In this document: positions 1 to 8,843 of the stretch, piece after piece | Layout: every line of letters starts with the position of its first letter | Position numbering within the stretch: the stretch's first letter is position 1 | DNA from: Avibacterium paragallinarum | GTDB lineage: Bacteria > Pseudomonadota > Gammaproteobacteria > Enterobacterales > Pasteurellaceae | Length of the DNA: 64,000 bases | Direction: 5' to 3' | NCBI RefSeq assembly: GCF_900450705.1 | Contig: NZ_UGHK01000002.1 | Location: 1,054,001-1,118,000, forward strand | Program-made: the position numbers and the translations under genes | The notes under the pieces: generated by a model | Seen by the model: only the letters and a program-made list of their open reading frames with translations | Told to the model about the DNA's origin: nothing | Databases searched by the model: none

Positions 1-215
1 GCTATTCCAATTAAAGCCCCAACCCCTCGGAACACACCAGCTCCCATTCCCACTGAACGATTTTCTGTATAAACTCGGCAAGTAAAGCCATTTCTTTCAA
101 TAAGCTCTTCAATATAAGCCACATCATCAATAAAATTTTCTGTTTTGATCGAAAAGTTAATTTTATTTCTAATTAGTTTATTTAATGTTGCTGTATCTAG
201 GGTATCTAATTGCAT
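1..215 (-). CDS. Unknown protein, 5' part only (window edge)
   Basis: An open frame on the minus strand begins with ATG at 215 and runs off the window after about 71 codons. A good ribosome site (GGAGA) lies just upstream. The visible protein starts MQLDTLDTATLNKLI, is mostly charged and helical, and ends in a glycine-rich stretch (GAGVFRGVGALIGIA) that could enter a membrane. I do not recognise the family. It starts 15 bases after the stop of the WYL-type regulator, in the same direction, so the two probably form an operon and this gene may be the regulator's target or partner. Confidence 0.6.
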   Translation of the reverse strand, partial: MQLDTLDTATLNKLIRNKINFSIKTENFIDDVAYIEELIERNGFTCRVYTENRSVGMGAGVFRGVGALIGI

Positions 216-229
216 TTTTAATCTCCGAA

Positions 230-1134
230 TTAAATCTTTTCAATCTTATTCAAATAATTAAGTAAATTATCTTTTAACTCTTCCTGCAAACTTTGAGGGC
301 TAATAATAGTTAAATGCGGAATCCAATATTGAACAAGAGGTAAAATTTCTAATTGGCTGATATTTTGTGCTGAAAGTAATAATTCACCACTTTCTAATTT
401 GTGTAACAGCTTTTGGTTAGGTAATAAATTTCTGCGTAAGAAAAAAGGCGCGGCAAAAGCAGAAACTCGAACCACCACTTCCGGCATTACATTTCCATGT
501 GATAATGAATTGCTATTTTTAATATTTTCGATAAATTTTTGATTAGGAATAAATGTTTCAGATAAAACCTTTAATTGTGAAATTTGAGTAAAGCAGAATG
601 TTTTTTGTTTATCATTTTGATTTTTATCTGTGCCAATAAGATACCAAATGCCATTTTTATTAGTTAATAAATAAGGTTTGAGTTGATAAAATGTTGAATG
701 TTCACTATTTATTTTTTATATTTAAATGAAATCAGTTTATTTTGCTGAATGGCTAATTGAAGCTCGTTGAATTGTTCTTTTAAATGGCTGATATTTTCAT
801 ATTGAACGCCTTTCACTTGCACGGATTGTGTGAGCTTTTCTTGATAAAACACTTTATCAATCTCTGGGAATAAATTAGAAACACTGGCAAAAAGGGCAAA
901 GCGTTGAATATCTTCTTCGGTCAGTATATCTAATTTTTGGCGATCTAATCGATAAAATCTAGGTCCTAACTTATCCCAAGGTAAGAAATTAAGCCGCTCT
1001 TTTATATCTCTTTGAATGGTTCTTATAGATACATTAAACTCATCTGCAAGTTCATTAACATCAATACGTTTGCCTTTGTTAAGCTCGACTAAAATAAGAC
1101 TAATTCGCTGGGCAAGCTGTGTTGTGCTTTTCAT
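230..1134 (-). pseudogene. WYL-domain transcription regulator, broken by an IS and a frameshift
   Basis: Residues 1-60 of the upstream part form a DeoR/HTH_11-type helix-turn-helix (VNELADEFNVSIRTIQRDI), and the frame continues into a WYL ligand-sensing region. It stops near 709 in an A-rich run. In another frame the protein resumes without a gap (YQLKPYLLTNKNGIWYLIG, typical of WYL domains) and runs to 230 through the C-terminal WCX-like part, about 300 residues in all. A single frameshift near 710-722 therefore splits it. An IS1595-family element also sits at its start: the target duplication contains the ATG, and the native ribosome site (AAGGAAATAAAATG) is now on the far side of the IS near 1872. 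Probably not functional. Confidence 0.8.
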
Positions 1135-1136
1135 TT

Positions 1137-1855
1137 GGGGCTGTCCTAGATAACTAGACTAAACTCCCTTTAACCAATTGTTTTAAAATAGAAATTTGAC
1201 TTTTTATGTTGCTGTAATTAAAACGCCATTCACATTCCTTTAAATAAAGCTCAAAATGCGCTTTTGGGATACCATTAAATTTTCGTAAATGGCGTTTTGC
1301 TTGGCTCCAAAAATTCTCAATTCCGTTAATGTGGTTATGATTTTCAGCAAAATGTGTGCTGTGATTGATACGAAAATGACTAAATTCACTCACATCAAGC
1401 ACGTCATAACTACGATAATTATCGGTGTAAACAATACTATCAGGCTTTACCTGCTCCCGAATAATGGGTAACAAGGTGGCAGATTGCGTATTTGGAACCG
1501 CAACGGTATAAACCTTGCCATTGCGCTTGAGAAGCCCGAATACCGCAATTTTCCCTGCCGCACCACGACCACGTTTGCCTTTGCGAGCACCGCCAAAATA
1601 ACTTTCATCGGCTTCAATTTCACCTTCAAACATCTCTAAGTGAAGGCTGTTTTGATAGATGAGTTGGCGTAAACGATGAAAGTAATATGCGGCAGTCGTT
1701 TTGTTTACATTGACTAACTCTGCTGCTGTCCTTGCAGTAACACCTGCAACAAATAGCTCAATGAGTTTATTTTGTTTGTGCTGACTTAGACGACTTTTTC
1801 TCATTGGTTCATTCTAACCTAAATAGATTTTTTAGTTGTTATCTAGGACAGCCCC
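1137..1855 (-). mobile_element. IS1595-family element, copy 1 (719 bp)
   Basis: Inverted ends begin GGGGCTGTCCTAGATAAC on both sides. The element is flanked by the perfect 8-bp duplication TTTCATTT at 1129-1136 and 1856-1863. It holds one transposase gene. It separates the start codon of the WYL regulator from its promoter and ribosome site. Confidence 0.95.
1154..1804 (-). CDS. IS1595-family (ISXO2-like) transposase, copy 1
   Basis: 216 residues. An N-terminal helix-turn-helix (about 10-50) is followed by the ISXO2/IS1595 catalytic domain. The expected motifs are visible: ADESYFGG (D66), YTDNYRSYD (D128) and HINGIENFW (N160/E163). The gene fills most of the 719-bp element and is intact. It is identical in protein sequence to the copies at 48507 and 60553, and differs at one residue from the copy at 45490. 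Confidence 0.93.
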   Translation of the reverse strand: MRKSRLSQHKQNKLIELFVAGVTARTAAELVNVNKTTAAYYFHRLRQLIYQNSLHLEMFEGEIEADESYFGGARKGKRGRGAAGKIAVFGLLKRNGKVYTVAVPNTQSATLLPIIREQVKPDSIVYTDNYRSYDVLDVSEFSHFRINHSTHFAENHNHINGIENFWSQAKRHLRKFNGIPKAHFELYLKECEWRFNYSNIKSQISILKQLVKGSLV

Positions 1856-1922
1856 TTTCATTTTATTTCCTTTGAAGAATTATTGATGTTCTTATTCTAT
1901 GGCAATAAACAGAAAATTCGAC

Positions 1923-1935
1923 GACAGGTTGTGTC
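1923..1935. promoter_or_regulatory. Candidate operator, dyad GACA-N5-TGTC
   Basis: The 13-base dyad GACAGGTTGTGTC lies between the divergent WYL-type and XRE-type regulator genes, about 60 bases before the native start of the WYL gene. Its position suits an autoregulatory site of either protein. The assignment rests only on symmetry and location. Confidence 0.3.
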
Positions 1936-2058
1936 GGGATGAAAAAAATTTCTTACTTTCTTCATATTAGACTTTTAACATCTAATCTAAGCATGCTCCG
2001 CTATTTATGAAAAGAAGTCAAGACCTATTATTTCTCCTTTAACAGTAAGGAGTTAGCT

Positions 2059-2409
2059 ATGTTGAGCAAAAGTGAACAGTTATTGCGAACAATTGGACAA
2101 GCAATTGCAAAATATCGTCGAGCAGTAGGAATGACTCAAGCTGAATTAGCCGAAAAATTAGATATTAGCAATGATGCGGTATCAAGAATGGAGCGTGGAA
2201 AATCAGTTCCTTCCGTATTAAGACTACTAGAATTGTCAGAAATTTTTCATTGTGAAGTCGCGGATTTAGTTACCCTCAGTAGTAATCGTTCAATAGATCA
2301 AGCTAGAAAATTAGAATGCTTATTTATTGGCTTAGAGGCTTATGAACGTGCAGAACTGATTAATATCATTGAGCGGATACTAAATTGGAAACAACATAAA
2401 GAAGATTGA
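2059..2409 (+). CDS. XRE-family helix-turn-helix regulator
   Basis: 116 residues. Residues about 10-68 are a classic HTH_3 (Cro/cI) domain: IAKYRRAVGMTQAELAEKL followed by ISNDAVSRMERGKSVPS. The rest is a short helical tail that may serve in dimerisation. The start is supported by the ribosome site AAGGAG 8 bases upstream. It is divergent from the WYL regulator, with a 200-base spacer between them. It probably binds DNA as a dimer and represses nearby genes; no ligand or target can be read from the sequence. Confidence 0.85.
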   Translation: MLSKSEQLLRTIGQAIAKYRRAVGMTQAELAEKLDISNDAVSRMERGKSVPSVLRLLELSEIFHCEVADLVTLSSNRSIDQARKLECLFIGLEAYERAELINIIERILNWKQHKED

Positions 2410-2411
2410 TT

Positions 2412-2981
2412 TTATTTAGTTAAACTCAAGTATTCTTCCAATGTAGCAATCGCCTCCAAACAACGTGCTTTTCTCTGCTGAGTATGAGTAATATGTCGTT
2501 GTAGCTGTTGCTTTTCTAATTCATCCGTTGCGAGATAATATTGATCTTTCTGTAATGCAATTTTATCATTCAGCACTTGCAATGCTTCATAATATTTTTC
2601 TAAGCGTTCTCTTGGAGGGAGCTGATGTATCTCATTTTTTTGCTTAACCCGATAAGGTGAGGTTGTTTTTTCTTTCCGTAATTTTTTCTCAAAATGAGGA
2701 GAAGAAGCGGCATCTAGTAATGCTTGTAGCTGGGCTAATAATTTTTTAGTGTAAAATTGGCATTGATATTGTTCTTGATCTTGTAACTTTTCAAGCTGTG
2801 TAAGCGTTTGAGTGATTTCAGCACGATAAAATGCAAAAGTTTGATAATCTTCACTAAATAAAGTGCGGTCGAATTTTGCATAAATTTTTTGTTCATCAGT
2901 AAACTGATACTGCCGATAACATTGTGTAATTTTTTTCTTTAAACATTGAATTTGATCAGATGTAGCTGTTATTTTATTCAT
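2412..2981 (-). CDS. priC: Primosomal replication protein N'' (PriC)
   Basis: 189 residues, all helical. The protein carries the PriC landmark FDRTLF near residue 40 (E. coli has FDRHLF) and a C-terminal segment resembling the E. coli one (RHITHTQQRKARCLEAIATL against a similar Arg/Cys-rich helix). PriC helps reload the DnaB helicase at stalled forks. It converges on the XRE gene, with only 2 bases between the stops. Divergence from E. coli is strong, so the call rests on motif, length and helical pattern. Confidence 0.75.
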   Translation of the reverse strand: MNKITATSDQIQCLKKKITQCYRQYQFTDEQKIYAKFDRTLFSEDYQTFAFYRAEITQTLTQLEKLQDQEQYQCQFYTKKLLAQLQALLDAASSPHFEKKLRKEKTTSPYRVKQKNEIHQLPPRERLEKYYEALQVLNDKIALQKDQYYLATDELEKQQLQRHITHTQQRKARCLEAIATLEEYLSLTK

Positions 2982-3160
2982 ACAGGGAATATTTCATTTT
3001 GTGAAAATTAAGAATGCTTTTATAAATAACCGATATTCATCCTTCCTATTTTGGAGTATTTAGATTAATGAGAAGTAAACGGCATAATTATTTTTAATGA
3101 ACGCTATCTATAATATCAACATTCATTTTAATTAAAATAACTTTTCTTTCCTTAAAAATA

Positions 3161-3188
3161 AATCCCTTACTACTCACCGTAAGGGATT
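3161..3188 (-). terminator. Terminator after the pirin gene
   Basis: A perfect 10-bp stem (AATCCCTTAC / GTAAGGGATT) with an 8-base loop, followed on the minus strand by a T-rich stretch. It begins just past the stop of the pirin gene at 3194. Confidence 0.8.
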
Positions 3189-3193
3189 CCACT

Positions 3194-3910
3194 TTAATTT
3201 ACTGTCATCGGGACTTCCATTAATAAAATTTCGGTATCGCTATCTGCAATAATCTCAAATTGTTCGCAGTCCCATACTCCTAAACCATCTCGAGTAGATA
3301 ATTGCTGATCAGCTATGATGGCACTGCCTTTCAATACAAAAGCATAGACACCATTACCAGATTTATGAGTATTATAGGTTTTCATTATACCTTTATCAAA
3401 TTTAGCTAATGAAAACCACGCCTCTTGATGAATCCAAACGCCTTCATCATCTGGATTTGGCGAAAGGATCTGCTGAAAATCATTGCGTTTTTCTCCATCG
3501 ACAATGCTGATTTGTTGATAACGTGGACTAACATCACGTTTATTTGGAAAAACCCAAATTTGCAAAAATTGTGCTGGAATATCTGCATTGGGGTTCATTT
3601 CACTATGAGTAACGCCCGTACCTGCTGACATCACTTGAATATCACCTTGGCGAATCACGCTACCATTTCCCATACTATCTTTGTGTGCTAAATCACCACT
3701 TAATGGAATAGAAATAATCTCCATATTATCGTGCGGATGTGTACCAAATCCCATTCCACCTTCTACATAATCATCATTAATCACGCGTAACGCCCCAAAA
3801 TGGATACGAGTAGGATCATAATAATTCGCGAAACTAAAGGTATGGTGGCTTTTTAACCAGCCGTGATCGGCATAACCGCGACTATTTGCTAAATGATAGA
3901 CTGTTTTCAT
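3194..3910 (-). CDS. Pirin-family cupin protein (YhhW-like)
   Basis: 238 residues, the usual length for bacterial pirins of the YhhW type. The N-terminal cupin has all four metal ligands: H58 and H60 in THPHDNMEI, and H102 and E104 in GVTHSEM. The C-terminal cupin is degenerate, as in the family. E. coli YhhW can act as a quercetin dioxygenase in vitro; the natural substrate is not known. The gene stands alone, with its own terminator and an upstream AT-rich region. Confidence 0.85.
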   Translation of the reverse strand: MKTVYHLANSRGYADHGWLKSHHTFSFANYYDPTRIHFGALRVINDDYVEGGMGFGTHPHDNMEIISIPLSGDLAHKDSMGNGSVIRQGDIQVMSAGTGVTHSEMNPNADIPAQFLQIWVFPNKRDVSPRYQQISIVDGEKRNDFQQILSPNPDDEGVWIHQEAWFSLAKFDKGIMKTYNTHKSGNGVYAFVLKGSAIIADQQLSTRDGLGVWDCEQFEIIADSDTEILLMEVPMTVN

Positions 3911-4064
3911 ATTAACGCCTTAATTTTGTTGAAGTACCTTATTTGTGAAAGTAAGTTTACCTTTCTCTTATATATTGATAAATAGGCTAATTTTAAAAAC
4001 ATTATTTACAAATAAGAAACAATAAGACATTAGATAGGATTTTTTTACTTCTTAAGATTAATAG

Positions 4065-5153
4065 CTACATCACCCTTGTTTTAATGCGATCAGCAAACAT
4101 TCCAATGCTCACCGCGAAATATTGCGAGCGATTCCAATCTAGCAATGTGCGGAAGTTATTGGATACCAAAAATGCACGCCCCGCTTCCCCGTCTGGTTGT
4201 ACAAGCCATAATTTTGCCTGAGAAAGTGCGGTGAGATTTTGCGTTGTTTTTGGCGTAAAGGTTTTGAGTGTCACACCTAAGGCTTGCCAGTCTTGTAAAC
4301 TGCGTGCTTTTTGTTTTTCAACGCCTACAAAACTCGGATTGATAAATTGATTCAAACGCACCTCAACGCCCCAAGGCAATTTATCGTCCCAACCCACAGT
4401 ATGGAGATAGTTCGCGATAGATGCAAACACATCATAATGATTTTTCCAAATGTCCTTTTCGCCATCATTATCACCATCAGCAGCATAGCTTAGATAAGAA
4501 CTCGGCATAAATTGCGTTTGTCCCATTGCCCCCGCCCAAGAACCTTTCATTTTGCTTCGCTGAATATGATCCCGCTCTAACATTTTCATTGCGGCAATAA
4601 ATTCTTTGCTAAACAACGCCTCACGGCGACCATCAAACGCCAAGGTTGCCAAAGCAGAAAGTACATCATAATAGCCTTGATAATAACCAAAGCTACTTTC
4701 CATTCCCCACAATGCCATTAAATAGGCTTTTTGCACGCCAAATTTTTGGCTCGCTTTTTCTAACTGCGGTAATTGCTCCCAATAACGTTGCTCAGCCACC
4801 TTCACTTTATTAGTGGTTAGTACACGATTAAGATAACGCGTTACGCCATTAGGATTCAACACCTTAGGTTCATTCAGATTACGCTTTTTCGCTTGGCCCG
4901 CTTGCTGCTTATCCAACGCCACCGCTTTAGGCATATATTGAATATTTTGTTGTGCATTTAGCACCGCACTTGATACCCCTTGCCCTGCGGCTTTTCCTTT
5001 GAGAAATGCCACATAATCCTCAAAATTATTTAATGTGCGGGGCTTATTATATTGAGCATTTTCATTGATAGGTTTAATAGAATGCGAACTTGAACAACCT
5101 GCCAATAAAATCACTGAAAATAATGAACTCAATAATAATTTTCGCTTAAACAT
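4065..5153 (-). CDS. MltB-family lytic murein transglycosylase (lipoprotein)
   Basis: 362 residues. The N-terminus is a lipoprotein signal with lipobox LAGC (Cys20), so it is anchored in the outer membrane facing the periplasm. A family GH103 (SltB/MltB) fold follows. The catalytic glutamate is E152 in WGMESSFGYY, and the later segments GAMGQTQFMPSSY and DGDNDGEKDIW are typical. It cleaves peptidoglycan glycan strands to 1,6-anhydro products. There is no C-terminal peptidoglycan-binding domain. The ribosome site AAGGA lies just upstream. It sits just after the polysaccharide cluster in the same direction. Confidence 0.88.
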   Translation of the reverse strand: MFKRKLLLSSLFSVILLAGCSSSHSIKPINENAQYNKPRTLNNFEDYVAFLKGKAAGQGVSSAVLNAQQNIQYMPKAVALDKQQAGQAKKRNLNEPKVLNPNGVTRYLNRVLTTNKVKVAEQRYWEQLPQLEKASQKFGVQKAYLMALWGMESSFGYYQGYYDVLSALATLAFDGRREALFSKEFIAAMKMLERDHIQRSKMKGSWAGAMGQTQFMPSSYLSYAADGDNDGEKDIWKNHYDVFASIANYLHTVGWDDKLPWGVEVRLNQFINPSFVGVEKQKARSLQDWQALGVTLKTFTPKTTQNLTALSQAKLWLVQPDGEAGRAFLVSNNFRTLLDWNRSQYFAVSIGMFADRIKTRVM

Positions 5154-5181
5154 TTTACTTTCCTTAATATAAATAAAAAAA

Positions 5182-5985
5182 TTATTTGCGTAAAAATTTA
5201 TACACTATTTTTAATAATGAAACAGGTAATAAACGAGGTAATACACGCAATAAAAAAACCATAAAACCAGATAAAGTAGATTGCAAATTTACACGGCGTT
5301 TTAATTGAAATAAATGCCATTCACATTTTGCTTGAGCTAATCCGCGGCGGCGAGAAACCATTCCGTTTCCCACTCGAGCGTAAACTAAAATATCAGGTAA
5401 GTTCGCAATATTTTGCGGATATTTTGCTACTAATTTAATCCATAAATAATAATCTTCTTGAATATCTTGATAACCGCCTGCATCAAGCACAGCAGATTTC
5501 TTATAAGCCACGGTCATATGGTTAAACGGACAGCGAGTTTTGGTGAAATTTACGATTTCTTTGGCTTGCGTCGGTACTTTTCGATAACTCACAATATCTT
5601 GAATGTTCTTGCCAAACTCAGCAATTTGTCCACCAAAAATAATGGTTTCAGGGTACTGCTTGATAAAATTCACTTGTTTTTCAAAGCGTTGTGGCTCACA
5701 AATATCATCGGTATCCATACGGAAAACCCAATCATTCGAACAATGTAATAGCCCCTCATTTAAGGCTTTTCCCAACCCTTGATTCACGGGAAGTTTAACC
5801 AATTTCAAAGGTAAAAAATCGCTAAAATTTTGCACCGCACTTTCTAATTCTGGTGTAACTGTTCCATCAAATACCAATACAATTTCATCAGCGGGCAAGG
5901 TTTGATGACGCAAACTTTCTAAACATTCACGCAAATATTGTGGGTTTTCCTTAATATATAAGGACATTAAAACGGAAAATTTCAT
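5182..5985 (-). CDS. Family 2 glycosyltransferase
   Basis: 267 residues. The GT-A fold starts at once (FSVLMSLYIKENPQYLRECL). The nucleotide-sugar region reaches DGTVTPE and the metal-binding DxD is seen in FRMDTDDICEP near residue 95. The C-terminal part is basic and hydrophobic, which suits membrane association. It likely adds a sugar to a lipid-linked oligosaccharide; donor and acceptor cannot be read. It is the last gene of the polysaccharide cluster and its start abuts the stop of the preceding GT2 gene. Confidence 0.88.
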   Translation of the reverse strand: MKFSVLMSLYIKENPQYLRECLESLRHQTLPADEIVLVFDGTVTPELESAVQNFSDFLPLKLVKLPVNQGLGKALNEGLLHCSNDWVFRMDTDDICEPQRFEKQVNFIKQYPETIIFGGQIAEFGKNIQDIVSYRKVPTQAKEIVNFTKTRCPFNHMTVAYKKSAVLDAGGYQDIQEDYYLWIKLVAKYPQNIANLPDILVYARVGNGMVSRRRGLAQAKCEWHLFQLKRRVNLQSTLSGFMVFLLRVLPRLLPVSLLKIVYKFLRK

Positions 5986-6869
5986 TAAATAAACCTTTTC
6001 AAATGAATTGCCAATTTTGGCGAAACAAAAATAATCATTGCAATAATAAAGTATTTAATTTTTTTGCTTGATAGAAACATTTTCCAATAATAAACACTGG
6101 CTTTTCTAGATAAATTCATAATATAAGGATAAGCCAGCATATAAAGGGCATTAATGGAAAAGTTTTTTTGCTGTTCAGGCGTTTTAACATACTCTCGTTC
6201 AATAAATGCAATGGCCTGTTTCGTATTAGTTAAATTTGTCGAAACACTGGATCGCTGAGTGTGGAATGTGCATTCTGTTAAAGGCTGTTCTACATATAAT
6301 GGATTTAATTCTGGCGATGAAACCACTTTTAATACAAACTCATAATCTTCCAGTGATTTTAATTGAGTGGAAAGCCCGCCAATATTTAAGAAGAAAGATT
6401 TTTCAATTCCAATCATTGGCATTCCACCGATTTTATTTGCCAATAATAGATTATCTAAAGTGAGATCTTTTTTCTGCGTAAAAGGGTGAGTAAAATAGCT
6501 AAAATTCTCATTAACCATTACACATTTTGCAGGGTGATAAATAAAATTGATTTCAGGATTTTCTATTATTTTTTGAGCCAATATTTCACATTTTTGATAA
6601 TCAAAACGATCATCATCATCTAAAAATAACAACCAATCTTGAGTGGCATTCCTCGCCCCAATATTACGACTTTCCGCCGCGCCTTGGTTTTGTTCATTGC
6701 GAATAACCGTAACCTTAAAAGGATAATTTTTATCTACCGTTACCTTTTGTTTAGAACAATCATCAACAATAATAACCTCAAAATTATGCTTTGTTTGCTG
6801 AGCTAAATTTTCCAATAATGAAGGAATTTCTGCTTGGCGATTATAAGAGGGAACAATAATACTAAACAT
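5985..6869 (-). CDS. Family 2 glycosyltransferase
   Basis: 294 residues. N-terminal GT-A domain with FSIIVPSYNRQAEIPSLL, the acidic EVIIVDDCS and the DxD-type LLFLDDDDRFD near residue 93. The C-terminus is hydrophobic with Lys-rich segments. It starts from ATG with AGGA 8 bases upstream. It overlaps the polymerase gene by 8 bases and touches the next GT2 gene, so the three are co-translated. It likely builds the repeat unit or lipooligosaccharide extension. Confidence 0.88.
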   Translation of the reverse strand: MFSIIVPSYNRQAEIPSLLENLAQQTKHNFEVIIVDDCSKQKVTVDKNYPFKVTVIRNEQNQGAAESRNIGARNATQDWLLFLDDDDRFDYQKCEILAQKIIENPEINFIYHPAKCVMVNENFSYFTHPFTQKKDLTLDNLLLANKIGGMPMIGIEKSFFLNIGGLSTQLKSLEDYEFVLKVVSSPELNPLYVEQPLTECTFHTQRSSVSTNLTNTKQAIAFIEREYVKTPEQQKNFSINALYMLAYPYIMNLSRKASVYYWKMFLSSKKIKYFIIAMIIFVSPKLAIHLKRFI

Positions 6870-8058
6870 TTTCTTTTCCTTCTTTTTTGACTAAGAAAAT
6901 ACTTTTACTTCGCTTATCAAATAACGATAAGAACATTAATAATCCTAACATTATTCCCGGGAAAGCATAGGTATCTGCTTTAATATTTAAAATGGAAAAA
7001 ATAAATAAGGTTGATAGGGTAAATAGCCAGCTGCCATTAAACCAATTTAATGCCACTTTACGCACGAAATAAGCGGTAAAAAGAAAACATAATAATAAAT
7101 AGCCAATGCCACCATATAATAATTGGCGTAAAAAACCGCTATCGGTTCGCTCATAATATTTTCCCTCTGGTGTAATATACCAACCATCGCCCCATAAAAT
7201 TTGCTTCCATTCAGGCATAAATAAGTGGCGTTGCATCAAAGTCTCTGTTGATGAACTGGTTAGCCCTTGATGATTTAAGACATTTATTAAGGGTTCTAAT
7301 GCGTGAGCGGCATAAGAATTTTGTGGATAATAAAATGCTAAACCTAAACATAGCAAAGCAAATAAAACTAACGCTGGTACATATTTCCATTTAAAATAAA
7401 TAGCAATGCTCACTAAGGATAAAAACAAGAAGGTTCGTCCTGAAATTAATCCAATACATAAAATAAGAAATAAAAACACCGCACTTAATTGATTATGCTG
7501 TTTATTATAAGCCAACAAAAAGTGCAATAAAAAAAGATAAAAGGCACTTAGCTGAAAAAAGGCTGAGGAAGTAATATTATACAAACGATATTCCTGCTCC
7601 GAACCATAAAAACGTGGTAATATTACATTGGTAGATAAAGCGAGATCAATAATAAAACCAATCCCTATTAATGCACCAACCCCAACTAGCCATTGTATTA
7701 AAATGCCTATTTTTAAATCGCGAATAAAAATTTGTTTTCCCGTATTTTTATCTTTATAAAAGTAAAAAACATTATAAATACCAATCGCCAAAATAAATAG
7801 AATTAAGGTTTTACTATATTGCAATAATACCGAGTAATCTTGAGTTTGGTGGACCCACATTGGAATGGCACTCAATAAAATTAATGCCAAAATAACAGCT
7901 AAACTCTGCAACGGAATAAAAATGCCTTGTGGGCGTTTATGGGCTACAACTTGATAAGCTAAATAAATAAGTGAAATCCCACCAACAAAAAATGCCATTC
8001 TAAAAAAATGGAATAGCCAAGGATCATACAAATAAAATAAATTTACTAATGCCGACAT
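6862..8058 (-). CDS. Wzy-like O-antigen/polysaccharide polymerase
   Basis: 398 residues, hydrophobic throughout, with about ten to twelve membrane spans and one large extracytoplasmic loop (about 255-315, MQRHLFMPEWKQILWGDGWY and on). This layout is the hallmark of Wzy polymerases and WaaL-type ligases, which share little primary sequence. Lying between glycosyltransferases and near a flippase, it most likely polymerises or ligates the sugar units in the inner membrane. A ligase role is the main alternative. Confidence 0.7.
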   Translation of the reverse strand: MSALVNLFYLYDPWLFHFFRMAFFVGGISLIYLAYQVVAHKRPQGIFIPLQSLAVILALILLSAIPMWVHQTQDYSVLLQYSKTLILFILAIGIYNVFYFYKDKNTGKQIFIRDLKIGILIQWLVGVGALIGIGFIIDLALSTNVILPRFYGSEQEYRLYNITSSAFFQLSAFYLFLLHFLLAYNKQHNQLSAVFLFLILCIGLISGRTFLFLSLVSIAIYFKWKYVPALVLFALLCLGLAFYYPQNSYAAHALEPLINVLNHQGLTSSSTETLMQRHLFMPEWKQILWGDGWYITPEGKYYERTDSGFLRQLLYGGIGYLLLCFLFTAYFVRKVALNWFNGSWLFTLSTLFIFSILNIKADTYAFPGIMLGLLMFLSLFDKRSKSIFLVKKEGKENV

Positions 8059-8059
8059 T

Positions 8060-8833
8060 TTATTTTTTACCTATCAAATTACGTTGTACTGCCAAGAGTT
8101 TTTTCAACGGATATTTCATCAGTTTTTGCCAAAAATGATGCGTAACACTGCCTCGCGTTGCCTCTAAGTTGCTCATTAATTTAGGGTTTTCAATAGCAAG
8201 CAAAGGACGCACCACTTGAATCCTTAATCCCCATTGATCACCAAATAAAAGATAATCATCAGCTAACCAATAAGGTTTTTGTTCCATTAAACATTTTTTT
8301 GCCGCTGATTTTTTAATTAAATATGCCACCGTTCCAGCAAAATAATTTTTATATGGATAAGCATAAGAAAATGCTGAGTCTGAAATTTTATTACGCAAAA
8401 ATGAAAAAGTAGTTGGATAATTAATCTCTAATTCTGAATGATTAAAATCCTCAATTTTAGATTGTCCGATAAGTAAAATATCTGCTTGCGGATTTTCTTG
8501 TAATAAATTATCTAAATGCTGTTGGAAATTTCGGTTAAATAAGGCATCATCTTCACAAATTAAGCAATAATCCTTATCTTGAATACTGTTATCCTCAGCA
8601 ATTAAACCATATACGGCTAAATGGCTTAGGGTACAACCAATTTCCCCTTTGGTAACCTTACGTCCATAGCGTTGAAAAAATTTATCCTGATCATAAAGTG
8701 CGGTCAGATTTTCTGCCGTTTTTTCCATTGTATTAATCGCACTAAATACGGAAAAATCTTGCGTATTTAGCTGTGTAAAAAATAATTCACGGCGTTGCTG
8801 ATCTTTATCTAAAGAAATAAGAAATTTTTTCAT
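8060..8833 (-). CDS. Family 25 glycosyltransferase (LOS type)
   Basis: 257 residues from the ATG at 8833 (a TTG 9 bases earlier is less likely). Family 25 features are clear: [17 protein letters not shown] at the start, [13 protein letters not shown] near 85, ICEDDALFN with the acidic motif near 113, and [12 protein letters not shown] further on. This family adds galactose or similar sugars to lipooligosaccharide in Pasteurellaceae and Neisseria. The stop is 1 base before the polymerase start, so coupling is expected. Confidence 0.88.
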   Translation of the reverse strand: MKKFLISLDKDQQRRELFFTQLNTQDFSVFSAINTMEKTAENLTALYDQDKFFQRYGRKVTKGEIGCTLSHLAVYGLIAEDNSIQDKDYCLICEDDALFNRNFQQHLDNLLQENPQADILLIGQSKIEDFNHSELEINYPTTFSFLRNKISDSAFSYAYPYKNYFAGTVAYLIKKSAAKKCLMEQKPYWLADDYLLFGDQWGLRIQVVRPLLAIENPKLMSNLEATRGSVTHHFWQKLMKYPLKKLLAVQRNLIGKK

Positions 8834-8843
8834 TTTATCCAAC

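Noticed and set aside
709-725. Phase variation of the WYL regulator at its A-rich run
   Set aside because: The run is only six A long, and the gene is also separated from its start by an IS, so plain decay is more likely.
1289-1471. Plus-strand 60-codon frames inside each IS1595 copy
   Set aside because: They repeat with every copy because they are shadows of the transposase gene.
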